Of a stretch of DNA of 53,869 nt, positions 47,037 to 53,869 are shown piece after piece (the first letter of the stretch is position 1; each line of letters begins with the position of its first letter). This stretch comes from Niallia nealsonii (GTDB lineage Bacteria > Bacillota > Bacilli > Bacillales > Cytobacillaceae). A model generated the notes under the pieces. The model had not been told where the DNA came from, made no database searches, and saw only the letters and a program-made list of their open reading frames with translations. Location: the NCBI RefSeq assembly GCF_002835805.1, contig NZ_PISE01000066.1, positions 1-53,869 on the forward strand, given 5' to 3'. The translations under genes and the position numbers were made by a program.

Positions 47037-47482
47037 TAGCAATCATGATGGCAGATTAAAAACTTTGCTGACAGCTTAATATGATATACTTGCTGAAATA
47101 GCAGGGAGAATAGCCCTTTCTAAAAAAGTTGTTGCTTTTTGGAAAGGGATTTTCTAGTGATAAAACTTTACTTCTGATTTTGTTGGCGGATTGCCATTAT
47201 AGGAAATGGGAAATATCAATATTTAAATCTAGTGTCTAACTAGAAAGGATTTTTCTTTTGTAATGTCGAATAAAATAAAGACCTAGTTTAAAAAAATATG
47301 TACAATATAATAAAAGGAGATTAGTCCTTAAGTATGTAGAAAAAGATATGTTTCCAAACTTTTTATGCTGTATGAAAACGATTGTCTTTTAAAACGATAA
47401 TAGATTAGCTGTTTAAAAAGAGAACGGTATCAACAGACAGAGGAATGTATTCCTTTTTCCTAGCAGAGGTGAACATCTTGAA
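47037..47482 (+). other. mreD-minC gap with hairpin
   Basis: 446 bases without a supportable gene. A hairpin CCCTTTC...GGAAAGGG (47114-47148, about 13 pairs with one mismatch) is followed by ATTTTCT, a weak terminator. Possible -10 elements (TATAAT near 47307) lie in AT-rich sequence but without good -35 partners. minCD therefore probably has its own promoter here. Confidence 0.5.
47114..47155 (+). terminator. weak terminator after mreD
   Basis: Left arm CCCTTTCTAAAAAAG and right arm CTTTTTGGAAAGGG with loop TTGTTG; short T-rich tail ATTTTCT. Confidence 0.55.
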
Positions 47483-48160
47483 ATGAAGAAAAAGCAATTA
47501 GTAACAATTAAAGGAACAAAAAGCGGCCTAAGCCTTCATTTAAATGATAATTGTTCCTATGATGAATTAAAAAAGGAACTGCAATCTAAGCTAAATGAAA
47601 GTTCAAATATGCATGAAGAAAAGCAAGATATTCATGTGAATGTAGAGCTTGGCAATAGATATGTAACGGATGATCAAAAGCAGGAGCTTATTGAACTGAT
47701 ACAGACCAAAAGAAATCTTTCTGTACATGCTATAAAAAGCAACATAATAACAAGAAAAGAAGCAGAAGAATGGGTTAAGGAAAAAGAAATTGTTTCTGTT
47801 ACAAGCATTATCCGTTCGGGGCAAATACTAGAGGTGCCGGGAGATCTATTATTGATTGGAGATGTTAATCCAGGCGGGAAAGTCATTGCAGGGGGGAATA
47901 TCTTTATTATGGGCAAACTAAAAGGAATTGCTCATGCGGGCTTTAATGGAAATGATAGGGCGATTGTAGCCGCATCTGTTATGAGACCAACTCAGCTTCG
48001 CATCAGCAGCTTGATTAATAGAGCTCCAGACCAATATCCAGATGCAGAAAAGCGTGAAATGGAATGTGCTTATGTCGATAATAGTGTTATTATGATTGAT
48101 AGATTACAAGTTTTGGCACAAGTAAGGCCTAATTTAACAAATTTGGAAGGAGGACATTAA
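47483..48160 (+). CDS. minC: septum site-determining protein MinC
   Basis: 225 residues. The N-terminal FtsZ-inhibiting domain (about 1-105) starts VTIKGTKSGLSLHLND; the C-terminal beta-helix that binds MinD contains LLLIGDVNPGGKVIAGGNIFIMGKLKGIAHAG. It blocks Z-ring formation at the cell poles. One base separates its stop from minD. Confidence 0.97.
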   Translation: MKKKQLVTIKGTKSGLSLHLNDNCSYDELKKELQSKLNESSNMHEEKQDIHVNVELGNRYVTDDQKQELIELIQTKRNLSVHAIKSNIITRKEAEEWVKEKEIVSVTSIIRSGQILEVPGDLLLIGDVNPGGKVIAGGNIFIMGKLKGIAHAGFNGNDRAIVAASVMRPTQLRISSLINRAPDQYPDAEKREMECAYVDNSVIMIDRLQVLAQVRPNLTNLEGGH

Positions 48161-48161
48161 G

Positions 48162-48965
48162 ATGGGAGAAGCGATTGTTGTAACGTCAGGTAAAGGTGGT
48201 GTTGGTAAAACGACCACTACTGCAAATATTGGTACTGCTCTTGCTTTGCAAGGGAAAAAAGTGTGCCTAATTGATACAGATATTGGCCTTCGAAATCTCG
48301 ATGTCGTGATGGGACTAGAAAATAGAATTATTTATGATTTAGTTGACGTTGTAGAGGGAAGATGCAAAGTACATCAAGCGCTTGTTAAAGATAAGCGATT
48401 TGATGATTTATTATATTTATTGCCAGCTGCACAAACTAGCGATAAAACAGCTGTACATCCAAGTCAAATGAGAGAACTAGTACTTCGATTAAAGCAGGAT
48501 TATGATTACGTATTGATTGATTGTCCTGCAGGTATTGAACAAGGCTATCAAAACGCGGTGGCTGGTGCTGATAAAGCAGTGGTTGTCACAACACCAGAAG
48601 TGTCGTCAGTAAGAGATGCGGATCGAGTGATTGGATTGTTAGAAAAAGAAGAAAATGTGGCATCTCCTATGCTTGTAATTAACCGTATACGCAATCATAT
48701 GGTGAAAAATGGAGATATGTTGGATATAGATGAAGTAACTACGCATCTTTCCATCGATCTATTAGGCATTGTTGCAGATGATGATGAAGTAATTAAAGCA
48801 TCTAATAATGGAGAGCCCATTGCATTGAATCCAAATAGCAAGTCTTCTTTGGCATATCGCAACATTGCCCGAAGAATACTTGGAGAATCAGTTCCTCTTC
48901 AACATTTAGAGGAAGAATCAAAAGGTGTATTTGCAAAAATTAAAATGTTTTTTGGAGCAAAGTAA
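48162..48965 (+). CDS. minD: septum site-determining protein MinD
   Basis: 267 residues. ParA/MinD ATPase with the deviant Walker A GKGGVGKTT near residue 10, switch I TDIGLRNLDVVMG, switch II IDCPAGIEQG, and a C-terminal amphipathic membrane-binding helix (VFAKIKMFFGAK). It recruits MinC to the polar membrane. Ribosome site AAGGAGG lies inside the minC end. A terminator follows after about 50 bases. Confidence 0.98.
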   Translation: MGEAIVVTSGKGGVGKTTTTANIGTALALQGKKVCLIDTDIGLRNLDVVMGLENRIIYDLVDVVEGRCKVHQALVKDKRFDDLLYLLPAAQTSDKTAVHPSQMRELVLRLKQDYDYVLIDCPAGIEQGYQNAVAGADKAVVVTTPEVSSVRDADRVIGLLEKEENVASPMLVINRIRNHMVKNGDMLDIDEVTTHLSIDLLGIVADDDEVIKASNNGEPIALNPNSKSSLAYRNIARRILGESVPLQHLEEESKGVFAKIKMFFGAK

Positions 48966-49013
48966 TTATCTATACATAGTTCCTTTTGATATTCACGGAA
49001 TATATTATTCTAG

Positions 49014-49050
49014 AGCAGTTCCTTACAAAGGAGCTGCTTTTTATTTTTTT
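49014..49050 (+). terminator. terminator of minCD
   Basis: AGCAG-TTCCTT (49014-49024) pairs with AAGGAGCTGCT (49028-49038) with a small internal mismatch, followed by TTTATTTTTTT. Confidence 0.85.
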
Positions 49051-49068
49051 CTTCCGAGGACAATCTTG

Positions 49069-49097
49069 TCATACTCCTTCCTTTTTGTTCATAAACT
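49069..49097 (+). promoter_or_regulatory. sigma-E promoter of spoIVFAB
   Basis: TCATACT (49069-49075), 14 bases, CATAAACT (49090-49097). It matches the mother-cell sigma-E consensus KMATATT-N14-CATACANT at 6 of 7 positions in each element. Expected start is near 49104, just ahead of the spoIVFA ribosome site. The B. subtilis spoIVF operon is sigma-E-dependent. Confidence 0.75.
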
Positions 49098-49127
49098 TGT
49101 ACAAATAAACAAAAGGGAGGGGTGTTT

Positions 49128-49907
49128 GTGAGCTCGAGAAAAGAGGAGATAAGAAGGCGCATTGAAAAAAGAAAAAAAGAACAATCCAAACTGAAAAAAA
49201 ATATTGATAATAGAATTTTATGGACAGATGAGGATGATGATTTCAACGCTCGAGAAAAAAGGGAGATTTATTATGAAGAGGATGGAAATCAATTTCATCC
49301 ACTATTCCGCAAAGAATTATTTTTATTAAAGATATTAGGCGCTGCTGTTCTTTTTTTAGCTGTTGCCATTATTGTTAAACAGCAAACCGCAACATTTGCC
49401 TCAGCAGAAAAAATCATTAGGCAATCTATGAATCAGGAGTTTAATTTTGCTGGTGTTTCTAACTGGTATGAAAAGCAATTTGGCAAACCGCTTGCCTTTT
49501 TGCCATTAGAAAAGAAAGAAGAAAAGAAAGAAGAAAAGAATTTACAGCAATATGCTCTTTCTGCATCAGGAAAAATTTTAGAAGATTTTAATGATAATGG
49601 GCAAAGAGTCGCGATTGAAACAGACAACGATACGACTGTACAAGCAATGAATGAAGGGTTTGTTAAATTTGCAGGGGAAAAAGAAGGTTTTGGCAATACA
49701 GTCATTATTCAACATAGTGATAAAAGTGAATCATGGTATGGAAATTTAAAAGAGATTGATGTGAAAATATATGAAAACTTAAAAAAGGGAGATAAGGTTG
49801 GGCTTGCCTCAAGTTATGAAAATGATGAGTCGCTAGGTCTGTTCTATTTTGCTATTAAAAAGGATAATGATTTTATTGATCCTATTCAGGTGATTGATTT
49901 TGAATAA
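49128..49907 (+). CDS. spoIVFA: stage IV sporulation protein FA (SpoIVFA)
   Basis: 259 residues from GTG 49128, spaced 5 bases from AAAGGGAGGGG; a GTG at 49122 overlaps that site. A basic N-terminal helix (SSRKEEIRRRIEKRKKEQ), one membrane segment (about 66-84) and a C-terminal M23/LytM-like beta domain (GNTVIIQHSDKSESWYGNL) lacking the metal ligands. SpoIVFA holds the SpoIVFB protease in an inhibited complex with BofA in the outer forespore membrane until the forespore signal arrives. A Lys/Glu linker is coded by 12-bp repeats. Confidence 0.93.
   Translation: MSSRKEEIRRRIEKRKKEQSKLKKNIDNRILWTDEDDDFNAREKREIYYEEDGNQFHPLFRKELFLLKILGAAVLFLAVAIIVKQQTATFASAEKIIRQSMNQEFNFAGVSNWYEKQFGKPLAFLPLEKKEEKKEEKNLQQYALSASGKILEDFNDNGQRVAIETDNDTTVQAMNEGFVKFAGEKEGFGNTVIIQHSDKSESWYGNLKEIDVKIYENLKKGDKVGLASSYENDESLGLFYFAIKKDNDFIDPIQVIDFE
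49509..49540 (+). repeat. 12-bp tandem repeat in spoIVFA linker
   Basis: About 2.7 copies of GAAAAGAAAGAA, coding KKEEKKEEKK. A likely slippage site that would change linker length by four residues. Confidence 0.7.
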
Positions 49908-50766
49908 ATTTTTCCGTGTTTTTAAATATTTTCATATTCATCCATTATTATGGGTTGTCATGGCAATAGGTGTAATGACTGCCCATTTTTATGATTTATG
50001 CTTATTATTGTTTATTATTACCGTACATGAACTTGGGCATGCTGTGGCAGCTTCCTTTTTTTCCTGGCGCATTAAGCGCATTTCGTTGTTGCCCTTTGGA
50101 GGAGTAGCGGAGATGGATGAACATGGAAACCGGCCGTTAAAAGAAGAAGTCATTGTGCTTCTTTCAGGACCAGCACAACATATTTGGATGGTGATACTTG
50201 TATATGCTCTTTATGAAAATGGATATTTGTCTGCCTCCACATATGATGTGTTTATATCTTATAATATAGTCATTTTTTTATTTAATCTGTTGCCAATTTG
50301 GCCACTTGATGGAGGAAAGTTATTATTCCTTTATATATCGATGAAAAATTCCTTTCCAATAGCCCACAAAATGATGCTGTTAACGTCTATTGCGGGTGTC
50401 ATATTATTTACTATATTCGTCATATTGTTTATGCCAATAAATCTTAATGCTTGGATTATTATTTGCTTTTTATTGTTCTCCATTTATTATGAATGGAAGC
50501 AAAGCAGGTATATATTTATGCGTTTTTTGTTAGAAAGATATTATGGAAAATCAAAAGAACTGAGGCAACTAAAGCCAATTGAAGTAGATGAAGGAGAAAT
50601 GATTTTTCGTGTATTAGAACATTTCCATCGGGGCTGTAAACATCCGATTGTTATTACAACACAAGGAAAAGAAAAACAAGTGTTGGATGAGAATGAAGTG
50701 CTGCATGCCTATTTTACGGATAAATTAGTTTCCGTAAAAATAGGAGATCTAGTTTATCCTGTATAA
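49900..50766 (+). CDS. spoIVFB: SpoIVFB, site-2 intramembrane metalloprotease for pro-SigK
   Basis: 288 residues from TTG 49900 (MNKFFRVFKYFHIHP), 7 bases after AGGTG; the TTG at 49894 is too close to that site. Six membrane segments. Zinc site H43, E44, H47 in HELGHA and the aspartate in LLPIWPLDGGK; SFFSWRIKRISLLPFGG is typical. A C-terminal CBS-like domain (about 200-288, FHRGCKHPIVI) senses ATP in B. subtilis. It cuts pro-SigK in the mother cell. It overlaps spoIVFA by 8 bases. Confidence 0.96.
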   Translation: MNKFFRVFKYFHIHPLLWVVMAIGVMTAHFYDLCLLLFIITVHELGHAVAASFFSWRIKRISLLPFGGVAEMDEHGNRPLKEEVIVLLSGPAQHIWMVILVYALYENGYLSASTYDVFISYNIVIFLFNLLPIWPLDGGKLLFLYISMKNSFPIAHKMMLLTSIAGVILFTIFVILFMPINLNAWIIICFLLFSIYYEWKQSRYIFMRFLLERYYGKSKELRQLKPIEVDEGEMIFRVLEHFHRGCKHPIVITTQGKEKQVLDENEVLHAYFTDKLVSVKIGDLVYPV

Positions 50767-50769
50767 TAC

Positions 50770-50815
50770 ATATAAAAGAAGTGATATCATTTGATATGGC
50801 TTCTTTTATATTTTA
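50770..50815 (+). terminator. terminator of spoIVFAB
   Basis: 12-bp perfect outer stem ATATAAAAGAAG (50770-50781) with CTTCTTTTATAT (50800-50811), further inner pairing ATATCA/TGATAT; then TTTT. Confidence 0.85.
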
Positions 50816-50953
50816 GCTGTATGAAAGTAACCAGCATATTTAGAAAATGCTTTTGCTGGGTGTATGTTTTAAAATAACATAAGGCAAAATTTTAATGGAA
50901 TAACTAAAAAACATGCTATAGCATTAGTTGAACGATTATAAAGGGTGGAAAAA

Positions 50954-52399
50954 ATGAATAGAGTATTAGTGAATAGAAAAACAAGAGAAAAACGTTTTGC
51001 TTTTATAAAAGAAAATAAATTAGAGCGTTTATACATACAGCAGCCAGCGCAAAATTCATCGGTTGGCAATATATATTTAGGGCAAGCAACGAAGGTTGTT
51101 CCTGGAATGAATGCTGTTTTTATTGAAATTGGGGAAGGAAAGGCTGGATATTTGCCGAAAGAACAGCTGGCATCATTTATCAAGGATGCGCGGCCGTTGG
51201 AACAGAAAAAAAAGGTGAATATAACTTCCTTTGTTAAACAGGGAGAAAGAATACTTGTACAAGTTGTTAAAGATACTGCTGGAACAAAAGGTCCTAAACT
51301 GACTGGTCTGATTGAATTGGCAGGGGAAAATATTATTTATATTCCAACAGGCCGATATATTGCGGTATCAAAAAAAATTGCGGCAAAAGAACAAAGTGAT
51401 TTTTTGCGAGCATTTGGAAGTGCGGCAACAACTGAGACAGAAGGGCTTATTTTTCGTACATCTGCAGCAAACTGTACAGAGCAGCAGCTAACGGAAGAGC
51501 TAGAGATGTTAAGAAAAAACTATCAGGAATTAAAAATAAATGCAGGACAATTTAAAAAAGTTGCTCTTTTAAAAGAAGAAGATGATTTTGATAAAGAGTT
51601 AATAAGTGTACTAGAGAAGTTGGAAACAGGGGAAGTCATTATCGATGATTTGCTAGAGAGCAAAAAATGGGCAAAGCGGTTTCCCGCTTTTGATGTAAAG
51701 TTTTATCAGCAAACAAAAGGTCTATTTACTTATTATGAAGTGGAAAATGATATAGAAAAAGCATTAAACCGAATTGTCTGGCTGAAAAATGGGGCATACA
51801 TAATTATTGATGAAGCAGAAGCCTTTACGATGGTTGATGTGAATACAGGGAAGTTTGAAGGAAAACAAGAGAGAGAAGATACTGTTTTTCAAACCAATAA
51901 GCTTGCATGCGAAGAAGTAGCAAGACAGCTGAAAATCCGTGATATATCAGGGATTGTTCTTGTGGATTTTATTGATATGCCTGTAAAGAATCAACAAAAG
52001 ATTCAATCACAGATGATAACGGAACTACAAAAAGACAGCAGACAAACAAAAGTGGTAGGCTTTACTTCGCTCGGAATTTTGCAAATAACAAGAAAAAAGA
52101 CGGTAAACACGCTTAAAGAAGTGCGTCAATCTAAATGTATGGTTTGTAATGGGACAGGTTATGTTCTTAGTGCAGAAAGTGTCGCATTTCAACTAGAAAG
52201 GGAATTATGGGAATATAAAACGACTGACTGTGAGCTTGTTTTGATTGAAGCAACGCTAGATGTTACTCATATATTTTCAGGTGCAAATGAGGAGCATAAG
52301 AAACGATTTGAAGAACTATTATCATGTAAAATAAGGTTTACTGCAAGTGAACTTCCCAAACCTTACTACAGGATTTCTTATGTGGGTTCTTTAAATTAG
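50954..52399 (+). CDS. rng: ribonuclease E/G family endoribonuclease
   Basis: 481 residues from ATG 50954 after GGGTGG (a GTG at 50945 lies inside that site). An N-terminal S1 RNA-binding domain (SVGNIYLGQATKVVPGMNAVFIEIGEGKAGYL) with RNase H-like and DNase I-like catalytic parts. Metal-binding aspartates in MVDVNTGKFEG and VLVDFIDM; the zinc-link cysteines are in CMVCNGTGY. RNase G size, with no degradosome scaffold tail. It cuts single-stranded AU-rich RNA and matures rRNA ends. B. subtilis 168 lacks this family and uses RNase Y/J. The last base of its TAG stop comes from a MITE. Confidence 0.94.
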   Translation: MNRVLVNRKTREKRFAFIKENKLERLYIQQPAQNSSVGNIYLGQATKVVPGMNAVFIEIGEGKAGYLPKEQLASFIKDARPLEQKKKVNITSFVKQGERILVQVVKDTAGTKGPKLTGLIELAGENIIYIPTGRYIAVSKKIAAKEQSDFLRAFGSAATTETEGLIFRTSAANCTEQQLTEELEMLRKNYQELKINAGQFKKVALLKEEDDFDKELISVLEKLETGEVIIDDLLESKKWAKRFPAFDVKFYQQTKGLFTYYEVENDIEKALNRIVWLKNGAYIIIDEAEAFTMVDVNTGKFEGKQEREDTVFQTNKLACEEVARQLKIRDISGIVLVDFIDMPVKNQQKIQSQMITELQKDSRQTKVVGFTSLGILQITRKKTVNTLKEVRQSKCMVCNGTGYVLSAESVAFQLERELWEYKTTDCELVLIEATLDVTHIFSGANEEHKKRFEELLSCKIRFTASELPKPYYRISYVGSLN

Positions 52400-52563
52400 G
52401 CCCTGTTAAACTTGTCTGTTGATTTTTACTTCAGGCGTTCGTTTTCCCCATTTGGAAAGTGGGGTCTCCCTTTGACTCTCTTTTCAAAGCAGGAGTCTTA
52501 AGCGCTTGCTCCAATCAATAAAGTGTCAAAATCAGCAATAAACTTTCATACAGTCTTAAATTA
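52391..52563 (+). repeat. MITE-like repeat, copy D, with exact 8-bp target duplication
   Basis: A 157-bp element (52399-52555) flanked by exact direct repeats TTAAATTA at 52391-52398 and 52556-52563. Imperfect terminal inverted repeats (GGCCCTGTTAAACTTGTCTG left; GACTGTATGAAAGTTTATTG on the minus strand right; about 18 of 28 positions). It belongs to a family related to copies A-C (shared GTTGATTTT, AGGAGTCT, GCTCCAATC blocks) but different at the ends. It inserted into the rng stop codon; no gene inside. Confidence 0.88.
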
Positions 52564-52613
52564 ACATAGCAAAATAAAAAGGGAGAAATTGTTCTGCATA
52601 CTAACTCTTCATA

Positions 52614-52642
52614 TTGACAGGCATTAATAAACATGATAATAT
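52614..52642 (+). promoter_or_regulatory. sigma-A promoter of the rplU operon
   Basis: A perfect TTGACA (52614-52619), 17 bases, TAATAT (52637-52642). Expected start is near 52649, at the beginning of the L21 leader. Confidence 0.85.
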
Positions 52643-52651
52643 TTTAATGTT

Positions 52652-52748
52652 GTTTGTAGCACCCGTGCTCTACAACCGCTCGGAACAGGTTTTAAGTTTT
52701 TGCTCTTTTAGCAAGGCGCCTGTGATTGGCGAGTCTTAGTCTAACAAG
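52652..52748 (+). ncRNA. L21 leader RNA
   Basis: Conserved structured leader of the rplU operon: GTAGCACCCGTGCTCTACAACCG, then CGGAACAGGTTTT, a variable hairpin TTTTGCTCTTTTAGCAA, and AGGCGCCTGTGATTGGCGAGTCTTAG just before the ribosome site. This is the pattern of the L21 leader known in Firmicutes; it is thought to give autoregulation by a protein of the operon. Confidence 0.85.
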
Positions 52749-52759
52749 GAGGTGCAGTT

Positions 52760-53068
52760 ATGTACGCAATTATTGAAACAGGCGGAAAGCAAATTAAAGT
52801 TGAAGAGGGTCAAGCTATCTACATTGAAAAATTAAATGTTGAAGCTGGTGAGACAGTAACTTTTGACAAAGTTTTATTCGTTGGTGGAGAAAGTGTAAAA
52901 GTAGGAAGCCCAGTTGTTGAAGGAGCTACTGTTACAGCTAAAGTTGAAAAACAAGGACGTCAAAAGAAAATCATCGTTTTTAAATATAAAGCGAAGAAAA
53001 ATTACCGTAAAAAACAAGGTCATCGTCAACCGTATACAAAAGTTGTTATTGAAAAAATCAACGCGTAA
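52760..53068 (+). CDS. rplU: 50S ribosomal protein L21
   Basis: 102 residues, normal length. The start [18 protein letters not shown] and the C-terminal basic segment [19 protein letters not shown] are diagnostic. It binds 23S rRNA and is placed next to L20. Ribosome site AAGGAGGTG. First gene of rplU-prp-rpmA. Confidence 0.98.
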   Translation: MYAIIETGGKQIKVEEGQAIYIEKLNVEAGETVTFDKVLFVGGESVKVGSPVVEGATVTAKVEKQGRQKKIIVFKYKAKKNYRKKQGHRQPYTKVVIEKINA

Positions 53069-53080
53069 GGTTGCGTTTGT

Positions 53081-53413
53081 ATGATCGATATTACGATTAA
53101 CAAAGCAAATTCAGGTCTTATTGAGTCGTTTATAATTAGCGGTCATGCTTTATTTGCAAATAGTGGGAATGATATTGTGTGTGCAGGAGTATCGGCTGTC
53201 TCCATTGGAGCGATCAATGCTGTTATTTCTCTCACAGGCATTACACCTATTATTAAGCAAGGAAAAGACGGTGGTTTTTTAGAATGTCGAATTCCGGATA
53301 CTATTTCGGAAGAAAACAAACAGAAAATACAGCTGCTTTTGGAAGGCATGGTTGTGTCATTAGAAACGATTGAAAGAGACTATGGAAAATATGTGGCTAT
53401 CACTATAATTTAA
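53081..53413 (+). CDS. prp: Prp cysteine protease (YsxB) processing L27
   Basis: 110 residues. Active-site pair H22 (SGHA) and C34 (DIVCAGVSA), as in the Prp family of ribosomal-processing cysteine proteases. Prp removes the N-terminal extension of L27 in Firmicutes; the adjacent L27 carries exactly this extension. 12 bases after rplU and 15 before rpmA, in the conserved order. Confidence 0.95.
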   Translation: MIDITINKANSGLIESFIISGHALFANSGNDIVCAGVSAVSIGAINAVISLTGITPIIKQGKDGGFLECRIPDTISEENKQKIQLLLEGMVVSLETIERDYGKYVAITII

Positions 53414-53416
53414 TAG

Positions 53417-53719
<303 letters not shown>

Positions 53720-53734
53720 GCTTTTTGAATGATT

Positions 53735-53770
53735 GGCTGACTCAATAATATGAGTCAGCCTTTTATTTTC
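53735..53770 (+). terminator. terminator of rplU-prp-rpmA
   Basis: Perfect 10-bp stem GGCTGACTCA (53735-53744) with TGAGTCAGCC (53751-53760), then TTTTATTTTC. The last 100 bases of the window hold no visible gene. Confidence 0.92.
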
Positions 53771-53869
53771 ATTATGCAAGAAATAAAACGATAACGTGAA
53801 ACTTTAATCAGTAGGATCAAAAGCCCGTTAATGCGTGATAAATAAATGCTCTTCAACTCTTAGACAGAA

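Overview
The window looks like the chromosome of a spore-forming, AT-rich Gram-positive rod of the family Bacillaceae. The order tig-clpX-lonB-lon-ysxC-hemAXCDBL-spoVID-ysxE-valS-folC, then spoIIB-maf-radC-mreBCD-minCD-spoIVFAB, then rplU-prp-rpmA is the classical Bacillus subtilis order. Sporulation genes (lonB, spoVID, ysxE, spoIIB, spoIVFA/B) and monoderm-type promoters and terminators agree. The genus cannot be fixed from the sequence alone. No tRNA, rRNA, CRISPR array, prophage or intact transposase gene was seen.

Layout. 1-2018: a minus-strand pair of membrane-protein genes (DUF3100 family plus a small partner) behind a perfect 39-bp palindromic operator, bracketed by two inverted copies of a MITE-like repeat. 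2093-11486: TPR protein YsoA, trigger factor, ClpX, LonB (with a sigma-F-type promoter), Lon and the GTPase YsxC. 11516-12001: a minus-strand membrane protein. 12716-19078: the haem operon hemAXCDBL, behind a PerR-type box and a long non-coding leader. 19398-21736: spore coat/morphogenesis genes spoVID and ysxE. 21768-26359: a short MITE relic, a valine T-box riboswitch, valS and folC.

26685-41618 is the accessory part. Where B. subtilis keeps little more than comC (prepilin peptidase), this genome has a complete monoderm type IV pilus locus. It holds a membrane diguanylate cyclase (GGEEF), a convergent minus-strand operon of three pilin-like proteins ending in a 601-residue beta-helix-like protein, then a plus-strand series: acidic membrane protein, VanW/G5-like protein, PilB, PilT, PilC, major pilin, prepilin peptidase, PilM, PilN and PilO. 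Both extension (PilB) and retraction (PilT) motors are present and outer-membrane parts are absent, as expected for a monoderm. The neighbouring c-di-GMP enzyme and the large tip-like protein suggest a regulated adhesive or motile pilus.

41740-53719 returns to conserved genes: spoIIB, maf, radC, mreBCD, a long gap, minCD, the sigma-E-promoted spoIVFAB pair (SigK processing), an RNase E/G family gene (not found in B. subtilis 168), a 157-bp MITE sitting in the rng stop codon with an exact 8-bp target duplication, the L21 leader, and rplU-prp-rpmA, in which Prp removes the N-terminal extension of L27.

Start codons were chosen by Shine-Dalgarno spacing and similarity to known B. subtilis proteins recalled from memory; several differ from the longest reading frame. 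No database or folding program was run.
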